From Paludibacteraceae bacterium (GTDB lineage: Bacteria > Bacteroidota > Bacteroidia > Bacteroidales > Paludibacteraceae), in NCBI GenBank assembly GCA_031292565.1, contig JARLGW010000001.1:434001-498000 (forward strand): a stretch of 64,000 nucleotides of DNA, given 5' to 3'. Each line of letters starts with the position of its first letter. The first letter of the stretch is position 1. The translations under genes and the position numbers were made by a program. Shown here piece after piece: positions 52,025 to 60,320 of this stretch. A model generated the notes under the pieces. It was not told the origin of the DNA, made no database searches, and saw nothing but the letters and a program-made list of their open reading frames with translations.

Positions 52025-52792
52025 TCACCGTGTAAACACAAATTTATCCTCCGTCGATAATTGCGGGCTAAACCAATAGCCCTCGGCAGCAAAGCCTTTC
52101 AGCAATTCGGGGTCTTCTATTTGGTGCTGCACGATGTAACGAGCCATCATGCCACGGGCTTTTTTGGTATATACCACGATGGTTTTGAGTGTATCGTTTT
52201 TGGTTTCGTAAAACTCTACATCTATTACCCGTGCCTTGAGTTTCTTCACGTTTACCGACTTGAAATATTCGCCCGAAGCTAGATTAACCAACACTTTCGG
52301 TTCGCCGCTTACGGCTAATGCCTCGTTGAGCTTGTCGGTTATCCGGTCGCCCCAAAACTTGTATAGGTTGGTAGCCTTCCCCACCTCGAACCGTGAACCA
52401 ATTTCCAACCGGTACGGCTGCATCAAATCCAACGGCCTCAACACCCCATACACACCCGAAAGAATACGCAGGTGGTTTTGCAGGTACGCAAAATCATCAT
52501 TACTAAGCGTCCTAGCCTGCAAGCCGTTGAACACCTCGCCGTTGAACATCAGCACGGCCTGCTTGGCATTGTCGGGCGTAAACGGCAAGTGCCAGTTGTA
52601 AAAGCGGTCGTGGTTGGTTTGCGCGATGCTTCGATTTATTTTCGAGAGTTCCATCAGCTCCTCCACATCCAATTGCCGTGCCTGCTTCACCACCTGTTGA
52701 GCTAAGTTGAGCATATCGGGCAACGTATAGTCCGAAATAATATCTTGAGGCTTCAAGTTCAGTATTTTGGCAGGTGAAAGGATAATTAGCAT
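52025..52792 (-). CDS. yaaA: Peroxide stress protein YaaA (UPF0246)
   Basis: This DUF328/UPF0246 protein of 255 aa begins with the family signature MLIILSPAKILNLKP. Further conserved blocks are SKINRSIAQTNHDRFYNW, AVLMFNGEVFNGLQA and ILSGVYGVLRPLDLMQPYRLEIG. NLASGEYFKSVN and TKKARGMMARYI complete the pattern. In E. coli YaaA lowers intracellular iron and limits DNA damage under peroxide stress. It converges with the SNF2 gene with 28 nt between stops. Confidence 0.94.
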   Translation of the reverse strand: MLIILSPAKILNLKPQDIISDYTLPDMLNLAQQVVKQARQLDVEELMELSKINRSIAQTNHDRFYNWHLPFTPDNAKQAVLMFNGEVFNGLQARTLSNDDFAYLQNHLRILSGVYGVLRPLDLMQPYRLEIGSRFEVGKATNLYKFWGDRITDKLNEALAVSGEPKVLVNLASGEYFKSVNVKKLKARVIDVEFYETKNDTLKTIVVYTKKARGMMARYIVQHQIEDPELLKGFAAEGYWFSPQLSTEDKFVFTR

Positions 52793-53027
52793 AGGATAAA
52801 ACGTTTAAAAGTTAGAAATAATTTCACCCAGTTCGGGGTTACTTTATTTTGAAAAATAGGCTTTCTATAATAATATCATCCTTTCAGGATTAAAATATCT
52901 CAAATTAAAACAAAACAAGATACACACAAATATACAAAAAACACCTTACTCCTTTGCTAATATCTTATTGTTTAAAAGTTTTCAAAAACAAGAAGACCTT
53001 TAGAACGGTTTATTTAATATAAATAGT

Positions 53028-53035
53028 TATTTTTG
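53028..53035 (+). promoter_or_regulatory. Possible -7 box of the 53070 gene
   Basis: TATTTTTG at 53028-53035 matches TAnnTTTG, 34 nt before the start codon; no clear -33 partner. Confidence 0.4.
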
Positions 53036-53069
53036 AAATGAAAAATTTTAAAAATAACTAAATTAACTT

Positions 53070-53786
53070 ATGGCTTTTCCTGATAAATTAAAATGCGAAG
53101 TGGAAAATTATATAAATAAACATCATCCTAATCAAGCATGGTGGGAACAATATTTTGACATAGCTTTTGTAAGTGATGTTGAATTAGCAAAAAGATTAGT
53201 CCAAGAGATGATGTCAATTAGAACAGTATATCAACTGCTAGAAGGATTAAGGGCTCAAAATGAATTATTGAGAGCTCAATCAAAAATCCAAATAATAACG
53301 TATGCATCTGTTTATGAAGCCATTTTACACCATATCATTTTTAAAACAGATCTAAAACTTAATCAAGAAGTAATAAATCTATTGTCCAAAGAAAAATATG
53401 TCAAGAGATCGTTGCCAATGCCGCATCAAAATATCACTCATAATGGGGAAATAATCTATACAATGGCAAAAGTTCCTATTACAAGAGAAGAACGATATAT
53501 TAAATTTGAAGAGATTTTACACGTTACGCAAAAACTTAATCTAATTGATAGTTCATTATATGAAGACTTACTTGAATTATATAATTTACGAAATGCAATA
53601 CATATTCATGCTGAAATTGCTAAAGGCATTAATTATCAACTAGAAATATCAAAAAAAGCACATAAACTTATTAAACCTTTTAAAAATCAAATTATTGATG
53701 GATTAAAGGCTCATAAATTAGTTGATAGAAAATACAATGTAAAATTCTCCAGAAAAGAACTTATTCCTAAATTTGATATTCAATAG
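53070..53786 (+). CDS. Unrecognised protein with a HEPN-like RN(x)4H motif
   Basis: This soluble, all-helical-looking protein of 238 aa belongs to no family I can name. Near the C-terminus it carries LYNLRNAIHIHAE: Arg174-Asn175 followed by His178 and His180. This fits the R-N-x(3-5)-H signature of HEPN RNases within a helix preceded by a conserved-looking DLLELYNLR. The middle part (YASVYEAILHHIIFKTDLKL) could be the partner helix. It lies in an AT-rich patch 135 nt upstream of a second gene with the same kind of motif. A HEPN nuclease or HEPN-fold structural role is inference. Confidence 0.6.
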   Translation: MAFPDKLKCEVENYINKHHPNQAWWEQYFDIAFVSDVELAKRLVQEMMSIRTVYQLLEGLRAQNELLRAQSKIQIITYASVYEAILHHIIFKTDLKLNQEVINLLSKEKYVKRSLPMPHQNITHNGEIIYTMAKVPITREERYIKFEEILHVTQKLNLIDSSLYEDLLELYNLRNAIHIHAEIAKGINYQLEISKKAHKLIKPFKNQIIDGLKAHKLVDRKYNVKFSRKELIPKFDIQ

Positions 53787-53921
53787 GCAAATACGTCCTT
53801 AATACATTACAAGATAAAACACCTGATTATTTAACAAATACAAACACACGATAATAATACGGGTTTCAACTCAATAAACTAATAATACAAGTTCTGAAAA
53901 TTTAAAGTTTAACTAAAAAAT

Positions 53922-54614
53922 ATGGACTCACATATAAATGCGATACTAGACAAAATGACAGGATTAAAATATTCTGAATTAACATTTGAAATGGCGCACA
54001 AACTTACTAATGAATCGGAAAGGGGTGCTCTATTAATTGGAGTCGGTAAAATAGAAGAATATTTAGAAAAATTAATCAACAAAATACTGCCTGCAAAACA
54101 AAAAAATTATACTCTAAGATTGTTAAATTATCCAGGTCCTCTAAGTTCTTTTTCTGGAAAAATTGAACTTCTTTATGCATTCCGTATCATTGATAAAAGA
54201 TTATACGACTCAATAACTATTTTAAGAAAACTAAGGAATAAAGCAGCTCACTCTTCTGAAATATTTTCTCTTCAAGACACAAATGAAAGTTTAGATAAAA
54301 TTTATGATTTTGAATACGGCTTCAAAGAAGTAGTGCATAAACTTGCATATGATCATCTAATAAAATGGAAAATTGAAACTATAAAAGATGGATTTAAGGG
54401 AAAAAACATGGACAAGATTGATGTAAATGAATTATGGACAAAATATTATGATGATCTAGAACATAAAAAAATAATTCAGGAACAATTAACGATATGGAAA
54501 CTTGCTTATGGATTAACATTTCTTTGTCTTAAAATTGAAGTTTTGATAGATGAATTTGATTTTTTAGATGAATCTAATGAAATTTGGATTCATTATATTA
54601 AAAGCAATAAATAA
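53922..54614 (+). CDS. MltR-like / HEPN-fold protein
   Basis: This soluble protein of 230 aa has an N-terminal half resembling the MltR (mannitol operon repressor) family: ERGALLIGVGKIEEYLEKLI, GPLSSFSGKIELLYAFRIID and LRKLRNKAAHS. The last segment holds Arg105-Asn106 and His110, an Rx4H HEPN-type motif. The C-terminal 100 residues are Lys/Asp-rich and helical without clear match. MltR-type proteins are used both as regulators and as members of mobile accessory loci. No mannitol genes lie nearby, so a mannitol role has no support. It is AT-rich like its upstream neighbour. Confidence 0.7.
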   Translation: MDSHINAILDKMTGLKYSELTFEMAHKLTNESERGALLIGVGKIEEYLEKLINKILPAKQKNYTLRLLNYPGPLSSFSGKIELLYAFRIIDKRLYDSITILRKLRNKAAHSSEIFSLQDTNESLDKIYDFEYGFKEVVHKLAYDHLIKWKIETIKDGFKGKNMDKIDVNELWTKYYDDLEHKKIIQEQLTIWKLAYGLTFLCLKIEVLIDEFDFLDESNEIWIHYIKSNK

Positions 54615-54728
54615 AAAAATTATGAAGAATCCATTCATGAAGGTAAATGGATTTACACAACCGTGAACGGTTCTACAAACTTAAAAGATATATTGACACT
54701 GCTAAACATCCGCCTAACGATAAAATAA
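54615..54728 (+). pseudogene. Possible 3' remnant of a DUF3788-like gene
   Basis: Directly after the MltR-like stop, the same frame stays open for 37 codons (EGKWIYTTVNGSTNLKDILT, then LLNIRLTIK and TAA at 54726-54728). The W-I-Y...LKDIL.LL.I pattern resembles the C-terminal end of DUF3788-type proteins. No start codon or upstream portion is present, so it would be a fragment left at the insertion boundary. The assignment is weak. Confidence 0.3.
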
Positions 54729-54742
54729 TTTTCGTTAGAAAA

Positions 54743-54776
54743 AAGTTACGCCGCCTCAATATCACATTGAAGCGGC
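54743..54776 (-). terminator. Terminator of the xylose operon
   Basis: GCCGC-C-TCAAT / ATTGA-A-GCGGC (54750-54776, loop ATCAC) is followed on the minus strand by AACTTTTTT. It lies about 50 nt past the xylE stop. A second, smaller hairpin (CTAACGA/TCGTTAG, 54714-54738) follows. Confidence 0.7.
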
Positions 54777-54826
54777 GCGAAAAAAAAGGGAGAAAATAAT
54801 GAGGTAACCTTAACAAAACCCCACAT

Positions 54827-56224
54827 TTATTTTTTCCACAAATGTTGCATTTCCTCCAACGTTTTACCTTTGGTTTCGGGCACCATTTTCCAAACAAACA
54901 ATATAGATAAAACCGACATCACGCCGTATAAAAAATACGTGAACGAAATACTAAAAGCCGACAGACTGGGGAACGTGGCGGACACTACAAAATTGGTAAT
55001 CCACTGTACCGCTACCGCAATAGCTACCGCTTTTCCACGAATGGTATTCGGGAAAATTTCGGAAATAAGTACCCAACAGATGGGTCCCCACGACATCATA
55101 AACGCGGCGGAATAAATAACGATAAACAGCAACGTGCTTACTCCTATAATTTGCAAATGCGCCAGTAACCCGATGGCAAACATACCGATAGCCATGCCCA
55201 CGGAACCGATAATAAGCAAAGGCTTACGCCCGAACTTATCCACGGTGAAAATAGCCACGAGGGTAAACACGATGTTTACAAAACCCATAATCACCGTTTG
55301 CCACATAGCGGCATCGTTGCCAAAGCCCAAGCTTTTGAAAATGGTAGGAGCATAATACAGCACCACGTTGATACCCACCACCTGCTGAAACACAGAAAGC
55401 AAGATACCCACTATCAGCACTTTCCAGCCGTAGGACGAAACCCGTTCCACTTTTTCGTGAATGGTTTCTTTTATTTCGGCCAAAATTTCACGGGCTTTTT
55501 CTTTCCCGTTTATTTTACCCAAAACACGAAGAGCCTTTTCCTCATCGCCTGCCAACGTAAGATAGCGGGGCGTTTCGGGCACAAAGGATAGCAACAGGCC
55601 GAACAGTGCAGCCGGAATGGCATTCGATGCAAACATCCAACGCCAGCCTTCGGCATCAATCCACGCCTGGGGTTCGCCTTTGGTAATAAAGAAGTTGACA
55701 AAATATACCACCAACATACCGAAAATAATAGCAAACTGATTCCATGAAACCAACTTACCGCGAATTTCGGCAGGGGCAATTTCGGCTATATACATGGGGC
55801 AGATGGCGGATGCCAGCCCTACCCCCATGCCTCCGAGAATACGATACAGATTGAACGCGATGAGCACCGGCACCGAGCCGTCGCCCTTGGTAAAGAAAAG
55901 AAATTCGGGATGAGCAGCCCCAAGTGCCGACACGAAAAACAAAATAGCTGCCAGCAACAAGGATTTTTTACGCCCCAAACCGGTGGCAAACCAACCCGAA
56001 AATGCACTACCGATAATGCACCCGATAAGTGCGCTAGACACCGTGGCTCCATGATAGAACGTGGCGGCATCGCCAAACGTGGCGGCATCCAAATGGAAAA
56101 ACATCTTGAGCGAATCGACCGCACCGGAAATAACAGCCGTGTCGTATCCGAACAGCAATCCACCCAAGGTAGCCACCAGCGTAATACTGAAAATGTAGAG
56201 ATTTTCCTGTTTGTGTGAATTCAT
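54827..56224 (-). CDS. xylE: D-xylose/proton symporter (MFS sugar porter)
   Basis: This 12-helix sugar transporter of 465 aa brings xylose into the cell with protons. Sugar-porter signatures are present: GGLLFGYDTAVISGA in helix 1, GLGRKKSLL and DKFGRKPLL (R-x-G-R-K loops), GMGVGLASAICPMYIAEIAP, QQVVGINVVLYYAP and the C-terminal PETKGKTLEEMQ. It is the last gene of the regulator-xylB-xylA-xylE operon. The 120-nt gap from xylA contains a heptanucleotide repeat that could alter its leader. Assignment to xylose rests on the operon. Confidence 0.92.
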   Translation of the reverse strand: MNSHKQENLYIFSITLVATLGGLLFGYDTAVISGAVDSLKMFFHLDAATFGDAATFYHGATVSSALIGCIIGSAFSGWFATGLGRKKSLLLAAILFFVSALGAAHPEFLFFTKGDGSVPVLIAFNLYRILGGMGVGLASAICPMYIAEIAPAEIRGKLVSWNQFAIIFGMLVVYFVNFFITKGEPQAWIDAEGWRWMFASNAIPAALFGLLLSFVPETPRYLTLAGDEEKALRVLGKINGKEKAREILAEIKETIHEKVERVSSYGWKVLIVGILLSVFQQVVGINVVLYYAPTIFKSLGFGNDAAMWQTVIMGFVNIVFTLVAIFTVDKFGRKPLLIIGSVGMAIGMFAIGLLAHLQIIGVSTLLFIVIYSAAFMMSWGPICWVLISEIFPNTIRGKAVAIAVAVQWITNFVVSATFPSLSAFSISFTYFLYGVMSVLSILFVWKMVPETKGKTLEEMQHLWKK

Positions 56225-56288
56225 TAGTATTAGATTTAAGGTTAGCGAGAATAGATAAGGTCTTTTTGTGTTTTGTCTTGTCTTCTGT

Positions 56289-56337
56289 CTTTGTTCTTTG
56301 TTCTTTGTTCTTTACTCTTTGTTCTTTACTCTTTCAT
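56289..56337. repeat. Heptanucleotide tandem repeat (CTTTGTT/CTTTACT), seven units
   Basis: Seven contiguous 7-nt units run CTTTGTT x3, CTTTACT, CTTTGTT, CTTTACT, CTTTCAT between the xylA stop and the xylE start. Such tracts are prone to copy-number change by slippage. Confidence 0.8.
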
Positions 56338-56344
56338 CTCCTCG

Positions 56345-57670
56345 CTACAAATACAGGTTAATCAACGCTTCATACAATTCCTGTTTTCCACTGATGACCT
56401 TGGGTTCGCCATTGGCAAAGGCAATATATCGTAAATCCTCAAGGGTAAGTTTTCCTGCTTCAAATTCAGCAGCTTTGCCTGCATCAAACGAAGCATAACG
56501 CTCGGCACGCCATTTTTTGTAAGGCGACTTGGTAAGTATCTCGTTGGCTATTAATAAGGCACGAGCAAAGGTATCCATACCCGAAATGTGGGCGATAAAA
56601 ATATCCTCCAAGTCGGTAGAGTTACGACGGGTTTTGGCATCAAAGTTTACGCCTCCCGTTTTAAAACCTCCCGCTTCGAGTATAACCAACATAGCTTCGG
56701 TGATTTCGTAAATATTGATAGGGAACTGATCGGTATCCCAGCCGTTTTGGTAATCGCCACGGTTTGCATCAATTGAACCGAGCATACCGGCATCAGCCGA
56801 CACTTGCAAATCGTGTTGAAACGTGTGTCCGGCCAGCGTGGCATGATTCACTTCTATATTTAATTTGAAATCGTTTTCCAAGCCATATTGTTTCAAGAAG
56901 CCGATAACCGTTGCCGCATCGTAATCATATTGGTGCTTGGTAGGTTCCATCGGTTTGGGTTCGATGTAGAAGCAGCCTTTAAATCCTTGCGCACGGGCAT
57001 AATCGCGCGCCATGGTAAGGAAACGCCCCATGTGTTCGAGCTCACGTTTCATATTGGTATTGAGCAAACTCATATAACCTTCACGACCGCCCCAAAACAC
57101 GTAACCCTCGCCACCCAATTCGATAGTGGCATCAATGGCATTTTTCACCTGCGTGCCGGCATGTGCCAACACATTGAAATCGGGATTGGTAGAAGCCCCG
57201 TTCATATACCGTGGGTTGGAAAACACGTTGGCCGTTCCCCATAGCAACTTCACACCCGAAGCCGCCTGCTTTTCCTTGGCATAGCTTACTATCGCTTTTA
57301 GGTTGCTTTCGTACTCGGCAAGGCTATTGCCCTCCGAAACCAAATCCACATCATGGAAACAATAATAAGGAGCTCCCAGTTTGGTGATAAATTCAAAAGC
57401 GGCATCCATTTTTTCACGAGCAGCATCAAGCGGTTTCTCCGCTGTGCTCCAAGGATAAAACTTGGTTTTTCCTCCAAACGGATCGCCACCATCGCCACCG
57501 AAGGTGTGCCAATAAGCCACGGCAAAACGCAAATGTTCTTTCATGGTTTTACCGCCGATTAGCTGATTTTCGTCGTAATAACGAAAGGCTAACGGATTTT
57601 TACTTTCTTTTCCTTCAAATTGTATTTTTTCTATTCCTTTAAAATACTCTTTGTTTCCTAGTGTTACCAT
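56345..57670 (-). CDS. xylA: Xylose isomerase
   Basis: This class II xylose isomerase of 441 aa converts D-xylose to D-xylulose. Conserved regions are [32 protein letters not shown] (active-site His), [34 protein letters not shown] and [19 protein letters not shown], the last two holding metal ligands. The C-terminus ends [13 protein letters not shown]. It lies 247 nt after xylB, in a gap with a hairpin cluster, and 120 nt before xylE. Confidence 0.97.
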   Translation of the reverse strand: MVTLGNKEYFKGIEKIQFEGKESKNPLAFRYYDENQLIGGKTMKEHLRFAVAYWHTFGGDGGDPFGGKTKFYPWSTAEKPLDAAREKMDAAFEFITKLGAPYYCFHDVDLVSEGNSLAEYESNLKAIVSYAKEKQAASGVKLLWGTANVFSNPRYMNGASTNPDFNVLAHAGTQVKNAIDATIELGGEGYVFWGGREGYMSLLNTNMKRELEHMGRFLTMARDYARAQGFKGCFYIEPKPMEPTKHQYDYDAATVIGFLKQYGLENDFKLNIEVNHATLAGHTFQHDLQVSADAGMLGSIDANRGDYQNGWDTDQFPINIYEITEAMLVILEAGGFKTGGVNFDAKTRRNSTDLEDIFIAHISGMDTFARALLIANEILTKSPYKKWRAERYASFDAGKAAEFEAGKLTLEDLRYIAFANGEPKVISGKQELYEALINLYL

Positions 57671-57705
57671 AGTAGTGTTGATTTATAGAGTTTTAATATT
57701 TTGTT

Positions 57706-57910
57706 GAACCCCATCCGGGGTTCGGGTTCTGTGTGTTTGCATTACCCCGCATTGCATACTGGGTTAGTAATGTTTAACCACGCTATGGTTAAATACATAC
57801 ATTTATCCCCTACGGGGAATCGTTTATTTCGGTTTTGCTTTTTTATTAATATATATTGCCTACGGCAAAAAACAATCAGGTTCTGTATATGAGAAAACTC
57901 CTTCAGAGTT
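57706..57910. repeat. Cluster of five short hairpins in the xylB-xylA gap
   Basis: GAACCCC-ATCC-GGGGTTC (57706-57723), TTTAACCA-CGCTA-TGGTTAAA (57773-57793), TCCCC-TAC-GGGGA (57806-57818), TTGCC-TAC-GGCAA (57856-57868) and AACTC-CTTCA-GAGTT (57896-57910). The dense array of unrelated-stem hairpins resembles REP/BIME-type intergenic elements. An ORF across it (57701-57892) is regarded as spurious. Confidence 0.6.
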
Positions 57911-57917
57911 CTTTTTC

Positions 57918-59399
57918 TTAAAGTAATTTATTCAGCCTACTCAACCACAAATCATAAGCTTCGCGTGTGGACTTAACCTCTTTGATATTAGGCTCTACAA
58001 TGGCCAATCGCTTTAAGGAAGCAAAAGCTTCTTTTTCATTTTTATAAATTCCGGCACCCATACCGGCACCTTTGGCAGCTCCCACCGCTCCATCGGTATC
58101 GTATAGCTCAATAACGGCTCCGGTTACATTGGCCAATGTTTGACGAAAAACCGGGCTGAGAAACATATTTGCTTTTCCGGCACGAATCACGTTGGTGGTG
58201 ATACCTACCTGCTGCATTATATCCATGCCGTAACGGAATGTAAACACGATGCCTTCCTGAGCCGCACGAGCCAAATGCTCCCGGCCATGTACATTAAAGT
58301 TCACGCCGTTAATATGGCAACCTATCTCTTTGTTTTCGAGTACACGTTCGGCTCCATTGCCAAAAGGTAAAACACTTACACCACCCGAACCAATTGGAGC
58401 CGTGGCAGCCAATTCGTTTATAGCCTGGTAAGACATTTCGGGCAACACGTTTTTGCGCATCCACGAATTAAGAATACCTGTGCCATTGATGCAAAGCATC
58501 ACACCAATACGTGTAGTTGAGCTTGTATGATTTACATGTGCAAAGGAGTTTATCCTCGAACGCGTATCGAATTTAACCTCGTCGCTTATACCATATACCA
58601 CACCCGAAGTGCCGGCTGTTGCAGCCACTTCACCGGGATTGAATACGTTTAAGGAAAGGGCATTATTAGGTTGGTCACCTGCCCGATAGCTCACCAAAGT
58701 ACCTTTGGAGAGACCAAGCTCCCGCGCCGCTTGTGCCGACACGGAACCTTGGTCTCCAAAGGTTGGTTGGATGGTTGGTAGTTTATCTTTTTCAAAACCG
58801 AAAGCATGTAGTACGTCTTCGGATATACAATTATTTTTAAAGTCCCAAAAAATGCCTTCCGAAAGACCACTCACGGTGGAACAAATTTCGCCGGTGAGCC
58901 GCATGGCAATATAATCGCCGGGCAACATTATTTTATCAATGCGGGCATATAAATCGGGCTCGTTTTCTTTTACCCAAGCCAGCTTGGCTGCCGTAAAATT
59001 ACCCGGCGAGTTGAGCAAATGTGCCAAGCAACGTTCGTCTCTTATTTGTGTAAAAGCTTTTTGCCCGTAAGGTACCGCACGGCTATCGCACCAAATAATG
59101 GAAGGGCGAAGCACTCTTTGCTTCTTATCCACTAGCACGAGGCCGTGCATTTGATACGAAATGCCGATGGCGGTAATATCATTCTTATTTATTTCCGACA
59201 GGACAAGAGCCTCCGCTAAGGCTTCTTTCAGGTAGTTCCACCACTGCTCGGGGTCTTGTTCCGCCCAACCCGTTTTTTGCGAAATAATGGGTGCCTCTTG
59301 CTTTGGATAAAATGCCGAAGCTTGACACAAACCCGTTTCCGCGTTTACCAAAGCTACCTTTACCGATGAACTGCCTATATCAATGCCGAGTAAAAACAT
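57918..59399 (-). CDS. xylB: Xylulokinase (FGGY family)
   Basis: This carbohydrate kinase of 493 aa phosphorylates D-xylulose to xylulose 5-phosphate. FGGY features are GIDIGSSSVKVALV at the N-terminus, ISYQMHGLVLVD, IIWCDSRAVPYG, GEVAATAGTSGVVYGI and the C-terminal ATP-binding segment VGAAKGAGMGAGI. Length is typical. It follows the NUDIX regulator after 23 nt and precedes xylA. Confidence 0.95.
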   Translation of the reverse strand: MFLLGIDIGSSSVKVALVNAETGLCQASAFYPKQEAPIISQKTGWAEQDPEQWWNYLKEALAEALVLSEINKNDITAIGISYQMHGLVLVDKKQRVLRPSIIWCDSRAVPYGQKAFTQIRDERCLAHLLNSPGNFTAAKLAWVKENEPDLYARIDKIMLPGDYIAMRLTGEICSTVSGLSEGIFWDFKNNCISEDVLHAFGFEKDKLPTIQPTFGDQGSVSAQAARELGLSKGTLVSYRAGDQPNNALSLNVFNPGEVAATAGTSGVVYGISDEVKFDTRSRINSFAHVNHTSSTTRIGVMLCINGTGILNSWMRKNVLPEMSYQAINELAATAPIGSGGVSVLPFGNGAERVLENKEIGCHINGVNFNVHGREHLARAAQEGIVFTFRYGMDIMQQVGITTNVIRAGKANMFLSPVFRQTLANVTGAVIELYDTDGAVGAAKGAGMGAGIYKNEKEAFASLKRLAIVEPNIKEVKSTREAYDLWLSRLNKLL

Positions 59400-59422
59400 A
59401 GTTGATTAATGTTGAAATTTAT

Positions 59423-60163
59423 CTACAAAAAAAACAAACTCATTTCCCGCTGGTTTTGCGCGTATTTATCCGCGTCGAAGCGGTACAGCTTGGCCGGACG
59501 GTGCGTTACCTTTTGTTCCGTTTTGTCTGTTTCCACCAGATAGGACATTTTTAATATTTTTTTTCGGAAATTCCGATTGTCAAAATGCTGATCTAAAATT
59601 ACTTCATATAAACTCTGTAAACTATTTAGCGTGAAATATTCGGGCAACAGATTAAACTCCAAGGGTGATGTTGTAAGCTCTTTTTTCAAATGAGCATACG
59701 CCTCCTGTAAAATTTCATCGTGGTCGAAAGCTAGGCCTTTCACTTCTGGCAGATTAATCCATCGGGCATTGTGCCGTTCCAACATATCCGTGAGATCCTC
59801 TTCTATTTTTATCAACGCGTAAAAAGCGATGGTTACCACCCGCCGGATAGGCAACCGTGTTTGCGTTTGCAACCAAAGCAAGTCATTCGGACTTTGAATT
59901 CGGTTGGGGTTGCCAAACACTTGAAACTGTTGCATGTGAATATCATCACTCGATGTCAGCTCCTTTATAAGCTTGGAGGCTGCATCTTCCAGAAATTCAT
60001 CTTCGTAAATCAACCGACCGGGCAACTTGAACAAACCCGAATGTAAATCAGGATTCTCGCCCGGCACCCGATCTCGTTTGACCACCAACACCTTGAGCTG
60101 CTTTTCATCAAAACCGAAAAGCACACAATCGACAGAGAGATGTGGTATATAAACATTTTCCAT
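59423..60163 (-). CDS. NUDIX-type transcriptional regulator of the xylose operon
   Basis: This protein of 246 aa is placed at the ATG at 60163 (MENVYIPHLSVDCVLFGFDE); a TTG at 60184 would add seven residues. It has an N-terminal NUDIX-like domain (VVKRDRVPGENPDLHSGLFK, LPGRLIYEDEF) that lacks a canonical catalytic NUDIX box, and a C-terminal winged helix (LNSLQSLYEVILDQHFDNRN, FRKKILKMSYLVE). This NrtR-like layout is used by Bacteroidota arabinose/xylose regulators (AraR of B. thetaiotaomicron type). As first gene of the xyl operon it is likely a xylose- or xylulose-phosphate-responsive regulator controlling itself through the palindrome at its promoter. Confidence 0.85.
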   Translation of the reverse strand: MENVYIPHLSVDCVLFGFDEKQLKVLVVKRDRVPGENPDLHSGLFKLPGRLIYEDEFLEDAASKLIKELTSSDDIHMQQFQVFGNPNRIQSPNDLLWLQTQTRLPIRRVVTIAFYALIKIEEDLTDMLERHNARWINLPEVKGLAFDHDEILQEAYAHLKKELTTSPLEFNLLPEYFTLNSLQSLYEVILDQHFDNRNFRKKILKMSYLVETDKTEQKVTHRPAKLYRFDADKYAQNQREMSLFFL

Positions 60164-60181
60164 ACTACCTTTTCTTAATGA

Positions 60182-60220
60182 CAAATATATAACAGATCAA
60201 CTTAACGTACAAATAACGTT
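60182..60220 (-). promoter_or_regulatory. xyl operon promoter with overlapping palindrome
   Basis: On the minus strand TTTG (60210-60213) and TATATTTG (60182-60189) are separated by 20 nt, a full Bacteroidota promoter. The inverted repeat AACGT-ACAAATA-ACGTT (60204-60220) covers the -33 box and is a candidate operator for the NUDIX regulator. Confidence 0.68.
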
Positions 60221-60261
60221 TAGTGTTGTAAAACATAAAAATAGGAATTATTTATAAACAA

Positions 60262-60292
60262 GAAACGCCATCCAACTACAGGACGGCGTTTC
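60262..60292 (-). terminator. Hairpin terminator after transketolase
   Basis: GAAACGCC-A-TCC / GGA-C-GGCGTTTC with one mismatch and a 7-nt loop, about 28 nt past the tkt stop. T-rich sequence follows on the minus strand. Confidence 0.65.
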
Positions 60293-60320
60293 CGATTAAT
60301 ATATTATTTTTCTCTTACTC

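Noticed and set aside
53922-54614. Mannitol operon repressor role
   Set aside because: The fold resembles MltR, but no mannitol genes are present and the context is an AT-rich accessory patch.
57701-57892. 63-codon ORF in the xylB-xylA gap
   Set aside because: It runs through the hairpin cluster and its codons are dictated by the palindromes.
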